56,161 nt of DNA from Hyphomonas jannaschiana VP2 (GCF_000685215.1 NZ_ARYJ01000016.1:1-56161); one strand, 5' to 3'; positions 30,495 through 40,787 are shown, counted from the stretch's first letter. Made by a program: numbers and translations. Notes: generated by a model not told the origin, from the letters alone.

Positions 30495-32165
30495 TCAGTA
30501 GAGGCCTTCGATTTCCCCGTCGGAATTGAGGGAGATGCCCTCTGCCGCAGGATGCCGGGGCAGGCCGGGCATCGTCATGATGTCTCCGCAAATGCCGACA
30601 ACGAACCCTGCACCTGCCGAGAGGCGGACCTCCCGCAACTGGAGGACATGATTTTCTGGCGCGCCGACCAGTTTCGGATTGGTCGAGAAACTGTACTGCG
30701 TCTTGGCCATGCAGACGGGGAGGTGTCCATAGCCTGCTTCCTCCATCCGTCGCAGGGCCGCGCGGACGTTATCAGACGTCTCGACCCGTTCGGCGCGATA
30801 GATCTCGCGGGCGACCGTTTCGATCTTCTCCAGCAACGGGGCTTCGTCGCGGTAGAGCGGTTTGAACTGGGACGGGTTGGCGTCAATCGTGCTGACGACT
30901 TTCTGCGCCAGATCTTCGGCGCCGCGGCCGCCTTCGGCCCAGTGGGTGCAGACCGACACCGGAACGCCAAGCTCGTTGCAATAGGCTTCCACGGCATTGA
31001 GCTCGCTGGACGTATCGGACGTGAAGCGGTTGATGGCGACGATGACCGGCACACCGAACTTTTTCAGGTTCTCGATATGCCGACCGAGATTGGCGAGGCC
31101 GTCTTTCAGTGCATCATACCCGACCGAGGCGGATTCCTTCAGCGACAGACCACCATGCATCTTCAGGGCACGGACCGTGGCCACGACCACCGCGGCAGAC
31201 GGGGTCAGCCCGGCCTGGCGGCATTTGATGTTGAAGAATTTCTCCGCGCCCAGATCGGCGCCGAAGCCGGCTTCGGTCACGACATAATCCGACATCTTCA
31301 GGGCGGCCTTGGTGGCGATCACCGAGTTGCAGCCATGGGCGATATTGGCGAACGGGCCGCCATGGACCAGCACCGGGTTGTTCTCCAGCGTCTGGACGAG
31401 GTTGGGCAGCATGGCATAGCGCAGCAGCGCCATGATCGCGCCGACAGCGCCGATGTCCTTCGCCGTCACAGGCACGCGGCCGCGCTTGTAGCCGATGACG
31501 ATCCGTTCCAGCCGCTGTTCCAGATCGTGTGCGTCCTTTGCGAGGCATAGAATGGCCATGATCTCGGAGGCCACAGTGATGTCGAATCCGGACTCCATGG
31601 GCGCGCCATTGCCGGAGCCACCGAGCCCGGTCACGATCTGGCGCAGGTTGCGGTCGTTCATGTCGAGCACGCGGCGCCATGCAACACGTGTGGATTCCAG
31701 TCCGGACTCCGCGCCCCAGTGCAGATGGTTGTCGATCATTGCCGCCAGCAGATTGTGCGCCGAGGTGATCGCGTGGAAGTCTCCGGTGAAGTGGAGGTTG
31801 ATGTCGTCCATCGGGACGACTTGTGCCCGCCCGCCGCCGGTTGCGCCGCCCTTCATGCCGAAGCAGGGGCCGAGCGACGGTTCGCGCAGGCAGAGCAGGG
31901 CGTTCTTCTCCAGCCGCTTCAGCGCGTCGGCCAGGCCGATCGAGGTTGTGGTCTTGCCTTCACCGGCAGGCGTTGGGTTGATCGCCGTGACCAGGATCAG
32001 CTTCCCGTCTTTCTTTTGCTTCAGGCTGGCTAGGTAATGATTGCTGATCTTTGCCTTGTCGTAGCCGAATGGAATGAGATCCATCGCGTCGATGCCGAGC
32101 CGCTTGCCGACCTGTCCGATAGGCAGTTTCTTTGCGCCCCGCGCAATCGTGATGTCGTTGCTCAT
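30495..32165 (-). CDS. fhs: Formate-tetrahydrofolate ligase
   Basis: A 556-residue enzyme that makes 10-formyl-tetrahydrofolate from formate, THF and ATP. The ATP loop is in [34 protein letters not shown] and the segment [19 protein letters not shown] (here [14 protein letters not shown]) are diagnostic. The length is exactly typical. The longer frame to 32585 crosses rph on the other strand and is rejected. It is divergent from rph with 89 bases between. It feeds one-carbon metabolism. Confidence 0.97.
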   Translation of the reverse strand: MSNDITIARGAKKLPIGQVGKRLGIDAMDLIPFGYDKAKISNHYLASLKQKKDGKLILVTAINPTPAGEGKTTTSIGLADALKRLEKNALLCLREPSLGPCFGMKGGATGGGRAQVVPMDDINLHFTGDFHAITSAHNLLAAMIDNHLHWGAESGLESTRVAWRRVLDMNDRNLRQIVTGLGGSGNGAPMESGFDITVASEIMAILCLAKDAHDLEQRLERIVIGYKRGRVPVTAKDIGAVGAIMALLRYAMLPNLVQTLENNPVLVHGGPFANIAHGCNSVIATKAALKMSDYVVTEAGFGADLGAEKFFNIKCRQAGLTPSAAVVVATVRALKMHGGLSLKESASVGYDALKDGLANLGRHIENLKKFGVPVIVAINRFTSDTSSELNAVEAYCNELGVPVSVCTHWAEGGRGAEDLAQKVVSTIDANPSQFKPLYRDEAPLLEKIETVAREIYRAERVETSDNVRAALRRMEEAGYGHLPVCMAKTQYSFSTNPKLVGAPENHVLQLREVRLSAGAGFVVGICGDIMTMPGLPRHPAAEGISLNSDGEIEGLY

Positions 32166-32254
32166 GAGCCCCGCTTTCTTTTCCCTCGGTGATCCGGTGT
32201 AGACAGGTGCGCCAAAACCCGCAATCAGGCGTGGCACCAAACAGGAGGTCCCCC

Positions 32255-32980
32255 ATGAGCCAGCTCGTCCGTCCATCCGGCCGCCCATTTGACCAGATGC
32301 GCGAGATTGTCCTCGAGACCCAGGTGACCCGCTACGCCGAGGGCTCCTGCCTTGCGAAATTCGGCAATACGCATGTCCTGTGCACTGCCAGCTGGGAGAA
32401 CCGTGTGCCGGGCTGGATGAAGGGGCAGGGGCGTGGCTGGGTGACGGCGGAATACGGCATGCTGCCGCGCGCAACACACACGCGCGGGCGCCGCGAAGCC
32501 GCCGCAGGCAAGCAGTCCGGCCGGACCCAGGAAATCCAGCGACTGATCGGGCGTTCGCTTCGGTCCGTCTGTGACCTTGCCGCATTGGGGGAAAACCAGA
32601 TCACCATCGACTGCGATGTGCTGCAGGCCGATGGCGGCACGCGGACGGCCTCCATCACCGGCGGATTTGTTGCTCTGTCGCTCGCCTGCAAATACCTCGT
32701 CGATGAGGGCGTGATCCCGGCCAATCCGATCATGAAACAGGCCGCAGCCATTTCCGTCGGCGTGTATCAGGACCATCCCGTGCTCGACGTCGATTATCCG
32801 GAAGACTCTGCGGGCGAAGCCGACATGAATGTCGTCATGAGCTCCGATGGCGGGTTCATCGAGGTGCAGGGGACTGGCGAAGAGCGCCCGCTATCGCGCG
32901 CCGAACTCGATGAAATGCTGCGCCTGGCGGAGAAGGGCTGCAACGAACTCTTTGCCGCCCAGCGCGCCGCGCTCGCCTGA
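32255..32980 (+). CDS. rph: Ribonuclease PH
   Basis: A 241-residue phosphorolytic exoribonuclease that trims tRNA 3' ends. It has the [11 protein letters not shown] opening, [13 protein letters not shown], the RxxR pair of [14 protein letters not shown], and the catalytic [12 protein letters not shown]. The start follows AGGAGG. The length is normal. It lies in the usual alphaproteobacterial neighbourhood (hrcA, rdgB, hemW), here interrupted by fhs and the LRAT operon. Confidence 0.97.
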   Translation: MSQLVRPSGRPFDQMREIVLETQVTRYAEGSCLAKFGNTHVLCTASWENRVPGWMKGQGRGWVTAEYGMLPRATHTRGRREAAAGKQSGRTQEIQRLIGRSLRSVCDLAALGENQITIDCDVLQADGGTRTASITGGFVALSLACKYLVDEGVIPANPIMKQAAAISVGVYQDHPVLDVDYPEDSAGEADMNVVMSSDGGFIEVQGTGEERPLSRAELDEMLRLAEKGCNELFAAQRAALA

Positions 32981-32991
32981 AACAAGACGCT

Positions 32992-33369
32992 TTAATAGCG
33001 TCGCTTCGGCCCACCCAGCATGTCGCCGACAGTGCGCACAGTCGCGGCTGCCACCTGCATCGGCGTCGGCTTGCGGCGATGGGCGTGACGGACAAAGTGG
33101 CCGCAATTCGATCCGAACAGGTCGTATTCCTTGCCCAGATGCTTCCGGGCCCTCTGCTCGACATGGTAACCGTCAAGGTCGCTGTAGCGGCCGTGCAGGC
33201 GGATGCTGCGGCCGGCGGAAAAGGCTTCGAAACTCTGCTCCACGACGCCGCCATGCAGGCGGGAATTGCAGATCACAGTGCCGCGGCCTGTGATCACGCC
33301 ATAATGGCGCAGCACACCGCCGAAACGGATCGAGACAACATCTCCGGCGGCGTAGAGATCGTCCCGCAT
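32992..33369 (-). CDS. LRAT/H-rev107-like (NlpC/P60 superfamily) protein
   Basis: A 125-residue protein of the lecithin-retinol-acyltransferase-like branch of the NlpC/P60 fold. The motifs are GDVVSIRFGGVLRHYGVITG (His22) and GSNCGHFVRH (Cys89), matching the catalytic His and Cys of the group. The second His expected about 12 residues after His22 is Cys34 here (VICNS). Members are thiol acyltransferases or amidases. It is the last gene of a DUF2975-XRE-LRAT unit, only 2 bases after the XRE gene. Confidence 0.8.
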   Translation of the reverse strand: MRDDLYAAGDVVSIRFGGVLRHYGVITGRGTVICNSRLHGGVVEQSFEAFSAGRSIRLHGRYSDLDGYHVEQRARKHLGKEYDLFGSNCGHFVRHAHRRKPTPMQVAAATVRTVGDMLGGPKRRY

Positions 33370-33371
33370 GA

Positions 33372-33611
33372 CTATTCCGCCGCCACGCGTTCGGTGGCGC
33401 CATCGTCCTCGCTGTCGAAGACGAGAATGTCACCCGGCTGGCAGCCGAGTTCCCGGCAGAGCGCTTCAAGCGTGGAGAAACGGATGGCCTTGGCCTTGCC
33501 GGTTTTGAGAATGGAGAGATTGGCAAGCGTCACGCCGACACGTTCCGACAACTCCGTCAGGGACATGCGGCGATCCAGAAGCACACGGTCGAGGGTGACG
33601 CGAATAGACAT
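33372..33611 (-). CDS. XRE-type HTH regulator (YozG-like)
   Basis: A 79-residue helix-turn-helix protein. The HTH is MSLTELSERVGVTLANLSILKTGKAKAIRFSTLEALCRELGC, of the short YozG-like type, with an acidic tail. In many bacteria this type is paired with DUF2975 membrane proteins, as here: the DUF2975 gene is 10 bases upstream. It may repress the three-gene unit in answer to a membrane cue, which is inference. Confidence 0.85.
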   Translation of the reverse strand: MSIRVTLDRVLLDRRMSLTELSERVGVTLANLSILKTGKAKAIRFSTLEALCRELGCQPGDILVFDSEDDGATERVAAE

Positions 33612-33621
33612 GGCTACCCTC

Positions 33622-34143
33622 CTATATGGTCATTTTTTCTTCGTCGCGAAGGCGGGTGCCTTCCCGGAAGACTTGGCTGAGAATGAACAGGGCTGCCACT
33701 GAAGCCCAGGCGATGAGGTCGACAGAAAACTCTAGCGAGGTGCCGGTCACCATGAGCCCTACGAAGATCGCGATCACGTAACGCATCAGCTGGGTGATGG
33801 CGATGGCAATGGCGATCCGGGTCAGGCGGACGGCGTTTTCTGGGACGAAAGGGTCGCCTGCGGCCAGGGTTGCCAGGATCTTGCGCAGCTCCAGGCTGAC
33901 AAAGACCACGGCACAGACCACGACGAGGACGCCGATCAGGCCAGCGGCCAGTTCCGGAACGGAGATGTCGTGATCGTCGACCTTGATCGCGCCGATGCTG
34001 ATCGGCGAGCCGGAGATCATCGAGATCAGCTCAATGCTGCCGGCGAGGAGAACGATGGCGCCGATGGCGGCCGTCATCCACATGACGACGGTGACCAGAA
34101 CCGTCATGATCGCCGCCATGGAATTGCGCGTTTTGCCTGTCAT
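33622..34143 (-). CDS. DUF2975 membrane protein
   Basis: A 173-residue protein with four membrane segments, near residues 10-35, 66-86, 110-130 and 140-160. The phrase LRKILATLAAGDPFVPENAVRLTRIAIA is the DUF2975 hallmark. The function is unknown. It is the first gene of the unit with the XRE regulator and LRAT-like enzyme. The upstream gap to rdgB holds an AT-rich stretch that could hold promoters for both directions. Confidence 0.85.
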   Translation of the reverse strand: MTGKTRNSMAAIMTVLVTVVMWMTAAIGAIVLLAGSIELISMISGSPISIGAIKVDDHDISVPELAAGLIGVLVVVCAVVFVSLELRKILATLAAGDPFVPENAVRLTRIAIAIAITQLMRYVIAIFVGLMVTGTSLEFSVDLIAWASVAALFILSQVFREGTRLRDEEKMTI

Positions 34144-34277
34144 GCCTTCTTCTCTTCATCCTTTCCGCTGGATGATCTATGCCGGACGGGTCGTTGCTAT
34201 TGCGTGAACCCTTACCGAATAACGATATAGGTATTTGTGACGAAAGCAAGAATGGAACCATTTCAGAAGGGCGAAAT

Positions 34278-34883
34278 ATGACACACCGCACCCTGTCCCC
34301 CGGCAGGTTGATCGCCGCGACCCACAACAAGGGAAAAGTGAGAGAACTCAAGGACTTGTTTGAACCTTTGGGCCTCGAAGTCGTCTCTGCGATCGACCTG
34401 GACCTGCCCGAACCGGAAGAAACGGAAAGCAGTTTCGCAGGCAATGCACTGCTGAAAGCGCGTGCCGCTGCGGAAAAAACCGGCGCACCGGCCTTGTCGG
34501 ATGACTCCGGCCTGTCGGTTACTTTGCTGAACGGTGCGCCTGGAATTTACTCGGCTCGCTGGGCAGGCGACCCCCGGGATTTCGGTGTTGCAATGGCGCG
34601 TGTGGAGCAGGAACTGCAGGCCGCCGGCAATTCCGACCGCTCCGCCAAATTCGTCTGCGCCCTCGCCATGGTCTGGCCGGACGGGCATGAGGAGGTCTTC
34701 GAGGGTGAGGTGCATGGAGAGCTGGTCTGGCCGCCGAGAGGGGACAGGGGCTTCGGCTACGACCCCATCTTCGTTGCGGACGGCGAGACGATCACATTCG
34801 GCGAAATGGACCCGGACCGTAAGCACGCCATGAGCCACCGCGCCGATGCGTTCCGCAAGCTGAAGGCGGCGCTGCTGCCGTGA
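34278..34883 (+). CDS. rdgB: Non-canonical purine NTP pyrophosphatase RdgB
   Basis: A 201-residue Ham1/RdgB enzyme that hydrolyses ITP, dITP and XTP to keep them out of DNA and RNA. It has [12 protein letters not shown], the metal site [22 protein letters not shown] and [11 protein letters not shown]. The start at 34278 follows AGAAGGG. Its stop overlaps the hemW GTG (GTGA), so the two are coupled. Confidence 0.96.
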   Translation: MTHRTLSPGRLIAATHNKGKVRELKDLFEPLGLEVVSAIDLDLPEPEETESSFAGNALLKARAAAEKTGAPALSDDSGLSVTLLNGAPGIYSARWAGDPRDFGVAMARVEQELQAAGNSDRSAKFVCALAMVWPDGHEEVFEGEVHGELVWPPRGDRGFGYDPIFVADGETITFGEMDPDRKHAMSHRADAFRKLKAALLP

Positions 34884-36055
34884 CAGACGAGGCGCTTCAT
34901 CCTTTCGGTCCGCATTTCGGGTTTGGCCTGTATGTACACTGGCCATATTGCACGCGCATCTGCCCGTATTGCGATTTCAATGTCTACGCCGCGAAAGACC
35001 GTGATCCGTCGCTGCTGGTTGAGGCGATCTGTGGTGACATTCGGGCGCATCGCCAGCGCATGCCGGATCATGGCGCGCTGGATTCAGTCTATCTCGGCGG
35101 CGGCACGCCATCGCTGCTCGCCCCGGCCGATGTCGAACGGATCCTGGCTGCGGCGGATGAGGTGTTCGGAATCAGACCCGGTGCGGAAGTAACGCTGGAG
35201 GCAAACCCCAACGATGTCATGCGGGCAGATCTCGCAGGCCTGAAGAATGCCGGCGTGAACCGGCTGTCCGTCGGCGTCCAGTCGCTGCGTGATTCCGCGC
35301 TGGCTTTCCTCGGGCGTGACCATGATGCCGACGGAGCGCGGGCAAGCGTCGCGCGGGCGTTGCGTGTCTTTCCGTCTGTCAGCGTGGACCTGATCTACGC
35401 CCGCCCGGACCAGCAGGCGGATGACTGGCAGAGCGAGCTCGAAGACGTGCTGGCACTCGGCATGCCGCACCTGTCGCTATATGAGTTGACCATCAAGGAA
35501 GGGACGGCCTTCGGTCTCGCCGTCGGGCGTGGGCAGATCCAGCCCATGCCGGATGACGATCAGGCCGACATGTTCGAGCTGACGCAGGACATTCTGGAGA
35601 AGGCCGGCCTGCCAGCTTACGAAGTCTCCAATCACGCGATGTCTCCGGAACACCAGTCCGTACACAACATGATCTACTGGCAGGGCGGGGACTGGATCGG
35701 CGCAGGGCCAGGCGCGCATGGGCGCGTGACCGTTGGCGGCCACCGCTATGCTTATGAGGCGCACCGCCGCCCGGAAGTCTACATGGCGAATGTGCAGACG
35801 CTCGGTTCAGGCTGGGGCGAAGCAGAGCGGCTGGACCGCAACGCCATCGCGCAGGAATTGCTGGCCATGGGCCTGCGCCCCGCGACCGGGATCGACATTG
35901 CCCGCGTTGAGGCGGTGGCAGGACAGCCTGTGTCTCGCGAGAAGATTGATGTGTTCGTGGATCAGGGGTGGCTCACTTTCGACCAGGGGGTCCTGTCCCT
36001 GACGCCGTCGGGCCGGTTACTGGCGGATGCGCTGACAGCGCAGCTGGCACCCTGA
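34880..36055 (+). CDS. hemW: Radical-SAM heme chaperone HemW
   Basis: A 391-residue HemW, formerly taken for a coproporphyrinogen oxidase. The cluster motif is [11 protein letters not shown] near residues 24-34; [10 protein letters not shown] and GVQSL are typical. HemW has heme-transfer roles. It starts with GTG at 34880, overlapping the rdgB stop by four bases. It is convergent with tdk. Confidence 0.95.
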   Translation: MTDEALHPFGPHFGFGLYVHWPYCTRICPYCDFNVYAAKDRDPSLLVEAICGDIRAHRQRMPDHGALDSVYLGGGTPSLLAPADVERILAAADEVFGIRPGAEVTLEANPNDVMRADLAGLKNAGVNRLSVGVQSLRDSALAFLGRDHDADGARASVARALRVFPSVSVDLIYARPDQQADDWQSELEDVLALGMPHLSLYELTIKEGTAFGLAVGRGQIQPMPDDDQADMFELTQDILEKAGLPAYEVSNHAMSPEHQSVHNMIYWQGGDWIGAGPGAHGRVTVGGHRYAYEAHRRPEVYMANVQTLGSGWGEAERLDRNAIAQELLAMGLRPATGIDIARVEAVAGQPVSREKIDVFVDQGWLTFDQGVLSLTPSGRLLADALTAQLAP

Positions 36056-36067
36056 CTGAGGCAAGGC

Positions 36068-36655
36068 TCAGGCAGGCGGAAAGCGGCCCATCTTCTCTTC
36101 CCAATGGCGGCGGCAAAGCGACACATAAGTCGACTTTCCGATGGAAACCTGATCGCCTTCCGTGGCGGCTTTTCCATCCGGACCAAGCCTGACGACCATG
36201 GTTGCCTTGCGGCCGCATTCGCAGATCGTGCGCACTTCGCGCAACGAATCCGCGATGGCGAGCAGGGCGGATGAGCCTTCGAACAATTCGCCGCGAAAAT
36301 CGGTGCGCAGCCCATAGGCCAGTACCGGCACGTCCAGATGGTCCGTCACGCGGGCCAGCTGCCAGACCTGGTCCTTGGTCAGGAACTGAGCCTCGTCGAC
36401 GAAGATCGCATCGATCCGGTGATCCGCCTGGCGGTCCCGGACGAGGGCGAGCAGGTCTGTCTTGTCTGTGTACAGTGTTGCGTCGGCGTTGATGCCGATG
36501 CGGGACGAGATGTGGCCGGCATCGTCGTCCTTGTAGAGGGCAGAAGTGAGCAGGAGGACGTCCATCCCCCGCTCACGATAGTTGTACGCCGCCTGAAGCA
36601 GGAGGGTCGACTTGCCTGCATTCATGGCGGCGTAGGAGAAGTAGAGCTTGGCCAT
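36068..36655 (-). CDS. tdk: Thymidine kinase (type II)
   Basis: A 195-residue TK1-type kinase that makes dTMP from thymidine. The P-loop is AAMNAGKST near residues 9-17, the catalytic Glu is in VDEAQF, and zinc ligands are in ICECGRKA and LCRRHW. The lasso region is before the tail. It is 20 bases downstream of the ggt gene and reads in the same direction. Confidence 0.96.
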   Translation of the reverse strand: MAKLYFSYAAMNAGKSTLLLQAAYNYRERGMDVLLLTSALYKDDDAGHISSRIGINADATLYTDKTDLLALVRDRQADHRIDAIFVDEAQFLTKDQVWQLARVTDHLDVPVLAYGLRTDFRGELFEGSSALLAIADSLREVRTICECGRKATMVVRLGPDGKAATEGDQVSIGKSTYVSLCRRHWEEKMGRFPPA

Positions 36656-36675
36656 CCCGGATGAGGCGTGCCCGT

Positions 36676-38505
36676 CTATTCGAGGGCGAGTGCCACCCCG
36701 TCACGGCGCGGGTCTGCCCCGCCTTCCAGGCCATCCTCGCGTACGATGATGACATGCAGGCCGGAGTTTTCACCCTGACGCTCTTCGACATTATAGCCCA
36801 TCTCACGCAGGGCTTCGGCCGCTTCCGGTCCGCCTTCGCGGTCGACTTCCACGCCGACCACATCGCCGCGGGCAATGATGTTCGGCAGGTTGATGGCTTC
36901 CTGCGCCGACTTGCCCCATTCGAGCACACCGACCAGCGTCTTGGCGACATAGGCGACAATGGAGTTGCCGCCCGGCGATCCGGTGACCATGAACAGGTCG
37001 CCTTCCGGATCAAAGACCAGCGTTGGGGACATGGACGAACGCGGGCGCTTGTTGCCGGCGACGGCATTGGCCACCGGCTTGCCGCCCTTTGTCGGTTCGC
37101 GTGAGAAGTCGGTCAGCTGGTTGTTCAGCACGAAGCCGTGGACCATGACGGAGTTCCCGAAAGCGGATTCGACCGTCATCGTCATGGAGACGGCGTTGCC
37201 ATAGGGGTCGATGATCGAGAAATGCGTCGTGCCCGGACGATGATCGGTCGGGTCTTCGCCCCACATCTGGCGCATCGGGCCACGTCCAAGGGCGATCCCC
37301 GGATCCCCCGGCGTTGCATGCTCATCCGGCGCGAAGGCTTCGGTCGCCCGCACATCGAGATAGATCGGATCGATCAGCTCGGCCGCCGGGACCGGGACGA
37401 AATCCGCATCCGCGACATAGTGGTCACGGTCGGCATAGGTCAGGCGCTGGGCATCGACGAAGGCTTTCAGGAATCCTTCCTCGGTCGCTTCCTCGCCCGT
37501 CGGCTTCAGGCGATCATAAAGGCCAAGGATCATGTTCTGCGTCACACCGCCGGAAGACGGCGGCGGGGCCGAACAGACCTTGTAGCCATCCGGTTCGACC
37601 CCACAGAGAGCCGGACGAACGGCGACTTCATAGTTTGCGAGATCTTCCACTGTCATGGCGCCTGGCAGGGACGGGTCGTGGGATACGGCATAGGCGATCG
37701 ATTCAGCAATCTCACCGGAATAGAAGGCAGACGGGCCTTCAGTCGCGATCCGCTTCAGCGTTTCGGCATAAGCCGGGTTGGTCTTGATCGAACCTTCTGC
37801 CAGCGGCACGCCGTCCGGATAGAAATAGGCGGAAGATTCCGGAAGGTCATCCAGACGGACATATTGCTGAAGCCGGTCGCTGGCCAGCGTGGCGGCGAGC
37901 TTGCGTTCCACCACGAAGCCATCTTCGGCGAGCTTGATGGCTGGCTGGAAGAGGTCTTCCCAGTCCAGCTTGCCGGCTGCGTCATGCGCCGATTTGTAGA
38001 GAGCAACCGCGCCCGGAACCCCGACTGACCGGCCTGACTGCCAGGAGGAGATGAAATCCATTACCTCGCCATCTTTCATGAAATATTCCGGCGTGGCCGC
38101 GGCGGGAGCGCGCTCGCGGCCGTCAAAGACGGTGATTTCGCCGCTGGCATGGTCGTAATAGACCATGAAGCCGCCGCCGCCGATGCCAGAGCTTTCAGGT
38201 TCGACCAGGCCGAGCGCGGTGTGCACCGCGATCGCCGCGTCGACGGCCGTTCCGCCTTCGCGCAGGATTTCAAGGCCGGCTTCCACAGCTTCCGGATTTG
38301 CCGCGGCCACCATGGCGCCCTTGGTCCATGCGTTCACATCGGCCGCTTCCTGTGCGGCGTCGGTGGTTTCGCTGGCGGCTGCTTCTGCCGCGCTCTGCGC
38401 CGCTTCCGAAACCGAGACGTCCTGTTTTCCGTCCGGCGCTGCGCAGGCGGACAGAAGAAGGGCGGCAAGGAAGGGGGCGGCAAGGAGGGGGCGGGCGATC
38501 TTCAT
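36676..38505 (-). CDS. ggt: Gamma-glutamyltransferase (lipoprotein type)
   Basis: A 609-residue gamma-glutamyltranspeptidase that cleaves glutathione and related peptides. The lipobox is LSAC at residues 18-21, so it is a lipoprotein. Autocleavage should occur before Thr426 in RPGTTHFSIIDPYG, giving large and small subunits. ESSGIGGGGFMVYYD and GSPGGNSI are conserved. An Ala/Glu-rich linker follows the Cys. It is divergent from the P1-peptidase gene, with 80 bases between. Confidence 0.95.
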   Translation of the reverse strand: MKIARPLLAAPFLAALLLSACAAPDGKQDVSVSEAAQSAAEAAASETTDAAQEAADVNAWTKGAMVAAANPEAVEAGLEILREGGTAVDAAIAVHTALGLVEPESSGIGGGGFMVYYDHASGEITVFDGRERAPAAATPEYFMKDGEVMDFISSWQSGRSVGVPGAVALYKSAHDAAGKLDWEDLFQPAIKLAEDGFVVERKLAATLASDRLQQYVRLDDLPESSAYFYPDGVPLAEGSIKTNPAYAETLKRIATEGPSAFYSGEIAESIAYAVSHDPSLPGAMTVEDLANYEVAVRPALCGVEPDGYKVCSAPPPSSGGVTQNMILGLYDRLKPTGEEATEEGFLKAFVDAQRLTYADRDHYVADADFVPVPAAELIDPIYLDVRATEAFAPDEHATPGDPGIALGRGPMRQMWGEDPTDHRPGTTHFSIIDPYGNAVSMTMTVESAFGNSVMVHGFVLNNQLTDFSREPTKGGKPVANAVAGNKRPRSSMSPTLVFDPEGDLFMVTGSPGGNSIVAYVAKTLVGVLEWGKSAQEAINLPNIIARGDVVGVEVDREGGPEAAEALREMGYNVEERQGENSGLHVIIVREDGLEGGADPRRDGVALALE

Positions 38506-38585
38506 GGGAATGTCCTTGGCTTGCGTGAGTCGCGGCGGACCTTAAGAGAGTGAATTCCAAAGGGAAAGACCGACAGGACATTGTC

Positions 38586-39587
38586 ATGGCCACAACAGCC
38601 GGGAAACGGAATCTCATCACCGATGTCAAAGGACTGCGCGTCGGGCAGGCACATGACGTGCGCGTCAACACCGGTGTGACCGTCATTTTGCCGGATCAGC
38701 CAGCGGTTGCGGCCTGCGCTGTCGCCGGAGGCGGGCCGGGAACGCGGGAAACCGATCTGCTGTCAGCCGGCGCAATGGTGGACCAGGTGGATGCGGTTTT
38801 CCTGTCGGGCGGCAGCGCGTTCGGTCTGGGCGCAGCCGATGGCGTCATGGCCGGTCTCAAACAGGCGGGCCGTGGTTTCAGCCTTGTCGAGCGCCCCGGC
38901 GTGCCGCCGACGCCGATTGTTCCCGGAGCGATCCTTTATGACCTTGCCAATGGCGGCGACAAGGACTGGGACGGGATTGCGCCTTATGCGGCGCTGGGCT
39001 TTGAAGCCTTCAAGGCGGCTTCCGGCACATTTGCGCTTGGCCGGGCAGGGGCAGGGCATGGCGCCCTGGCCGGCCAGTTTCCTGGCGGAACCGGCTCGGC
39101 CAGCGTTGTCATGCCGGAAGGGATCACTGTCGGTGCGCTGGCTTGCGTGAACTGTTTCGGGTCTGTGCTGATGCCCGGAACAGACGCCTACTGGGCCTGG
39201 CCCTATGAAGTGGCAGGGGAATTCGGCGGCGCCCGCCCGCCTGCGGATTTCTCCATGGATGCAGAAGACTGGGGCGCAGCGAAGGCCAATCCGGGCCTTG
39301 GACAGAACACCACGATTGCCTGCGTCGCCACAGATGCCGCCCTCACCCCGTCTCAGGCGCAGCGTGTTGCGCAGATGGCGCTGTCAGGATTTTCCCGCGC
39401 GATCCGCCCGGTATTTGCCCCTTTCGACGGCGATGCGGTTTTTGTGCTATCAACCAAAGGTGTGCCGCTGCCTGATCCGGATCCGTTAATGGTGACCCGG
39501 ATTGGAGAGCTCGCCGCCTCGACGCTCGCCCGGGCCATTGCGCGCGGTGTGCATGAGGCGCGCGAACAGTCGGGTGCGGTGGCCTGA
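38586..39587 (+). CDS. P1-family (DmpA/NylC-like) peptidase
   Basis: A 333-residue Ntn-type hydrolase of the P1/S58 family. It has RVGQAHD, GGGPGTRETDLL, the FLSGGSAFGLGAADGVM box and the TVGALACVNCFGSV segment, in the region where DmpA and NylC self-cleave before their nucleophile. Substrates range from aminopeptidase peptides to cyclic amides. No signal peptide is seen. The start at 38586 gives the usual opening. It is followed 29 bases later by the serine protease gene. Confidence 0.88.
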   Translation: MATTAGKRNLITDVKGLRVGQAHDVRVNTGVTVILPDQPAVAACAVAGGGPGTRETDLLSAGAMVDQVDAVFLSGGSAFGLGAADGVMAGLKQAGRGFSLVERPGVPPTPIVPGAILYDLANGGDKDWDGIAPYAALGFEAFKAASGTFALGRAGAGHGALAGQFPGGTGSASVVMPEGITVGALACVNCFGSVLMPGTDAYWAWPYEVAGEFGGARPPADFSMDAEDWGAAKANPGLGQNTTIACVATDAALTPSQAQRVAQMALSGFSRAIRPVFAPFDGDAVFVLSTKGVPLPDPDPLMVTRIGELAASTLARAIARGVHEAREQSGAVA

Positions 39588-39616
39588 AGGGAAGACAGCC
39601 GGGGAGGTATGTCGGC

Positions 39617-40624
39617 GTGAAACAGGTCTGGAAGTGGGCGAGTGCGGCAGGGATGCTGGCTCTCGCTACGGCATGTGTCATCGGTGGCCGCGAGGCCAAC
39701 CCGGAGGACTGGCCGGGCGTCGTCTCTCTGCAGTCCCAGCAGGGCCGGAACATCTACCATGAGTGCGGCGCCGCAATGATCTCTGCCGAATGGGCGCTTA
39801 CAGCGGCGCATTGCGTCGAGACGATCCGTATCGATTCCGATCTCGGCCGGGCCGTGCAATACCTGCCGGATGGGCGGGGTGAGCTGAAAAGATTCGGCCC
39901 GCTCCAGCTTGTGGTCGGCGCCGGGACGCTTCTGGAGACGCCGAAAGATGCAACCTTTCCGGTCGACCGGATTGTCATGCATCCCGGCTATGAGGCCGGC
40001 CATGCCGAACTCGGCAACGATCTGGCTCTGATCCACATCGTGGGGCGCTGGGATGGCCCGCTCTCACGGCTCGATGGGCTGACGGGGCGGTCGCCGGACC
40101 TCAGCGTGCCGGAAACAGAAGTCGTGGTGGCCGGCTACGGCAACACGGAAGAACAGGGCAGTCAGGAAGAAGGCTTCAACCGGACTGGCCGGCATGTCAG
40201 CGCACCAAGCCTCGCGCTGATGGAAGGGATCGTCCCGCCGGTCGACCCGCAGACCTGTCGCCAGCAGATCGCCACGCTCATCGACAAGTACGGGCTCGAT
40301 GAGGAGTTTGCAGGCGTCAGTATCGATCCGGCCCTGCAGATTTGCGCAGGGACAGGCGGAACCGATTCCTGTCAGGGCGACAGCGGTGGCCCCCTTGTCG
40401 CCCGAACCTGGGCGGACGGCCCGGTGCAGATCGGTGTGGTGAGCTGGGGACTGGGCTGCGCACGGCCAGACAGTCCGGGCATCTATATGCGGGTTTCGGC
40501 CTATTCAGGCTGGATTGCCGACGTGACCGGGATTGAACCGGACCTCGACACACCGCCTGCGCATCACCCCGAATATGACCGACCTGCCGGCCGCGAGACC
40601 GGAACGGAAGACGCCGGTGATTAG
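39617..40624 (+). CDS. Trypsin-like serine protease (S1), exported
   Basis: A 335-residue S1 protease. The triad is His65 (TAAHC), Asp135 (NDLAL) and Ser256 (GDSGGP). Asp250, six before the Ser, predicts cutting after Arg or Lys. The signal peptide ends in LATAC, directly followed by VIGG, so the protein has no propeptide. The GTG start follows GGGGAGG. A Pro/His/Asp-rich tail extends beyond the domain. It is the last gene before the tRNA and the island. Confidence 0.9.
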   Translation: MKQVWKWASAAGMLALATACVIGGREANPEDWPGVVSLQSQQGRNIYHECGAAMISAEWALTAAHCVETIRIDSDLGRAVQYLPDGRGELKRFGPLQLVVGAGTLLETPKDATFPVDRIVMHPGYEAGHAELGNDLALIHIVGRWDGPLSRLDGLTGRSPDLSVPETEVVVAGYGNTEEQGSQEEGFNRTGRHVSAPSLALMEGIVPPVDPQTCRQQIATLIDKYGLDEEFAGVSIDPALQICAGTGGTDSCQGDSGGPLVARTWADGPVQIGVVSWGLGCARPDSPGIYMRVSAYSGWIADVTGIEPDLDTPPAHHPEYDRPAGRETGTEDAGD

Positions 40625-40710
40625 GTTACGTCCGGTCTGCTGCACAAGGCCGGGAAAACGGGCTTGCATCCCTTGGGGGCTGACTGTATGTGTCCGCCTT
40701 CTTTCGGCCG

Positions 40711-40787
40711 GCACCGGTAGCTCAGTTGGATAGAGCACCAGACTACGAATCTGGGGGTCGGGGGTTCGAATCCTCCCCGGTGCGCCA
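40711..40787 (+). tRNA. tRNA-Arg (anticodon ACG)
   Basis: A full cloverleaf of 77 bases. The acceptor stem is GCACCGG paired with CCGGTGC, with discriminator G and encoded CCA. The anticodon loop CTACGAA gives ACG, which reads CGU/CGC/CGA as inosine. The T-loop is GGTTCGAATCC. Its 3' end is the left boundary of the island at 40772-49087. Confidence 0.97.
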
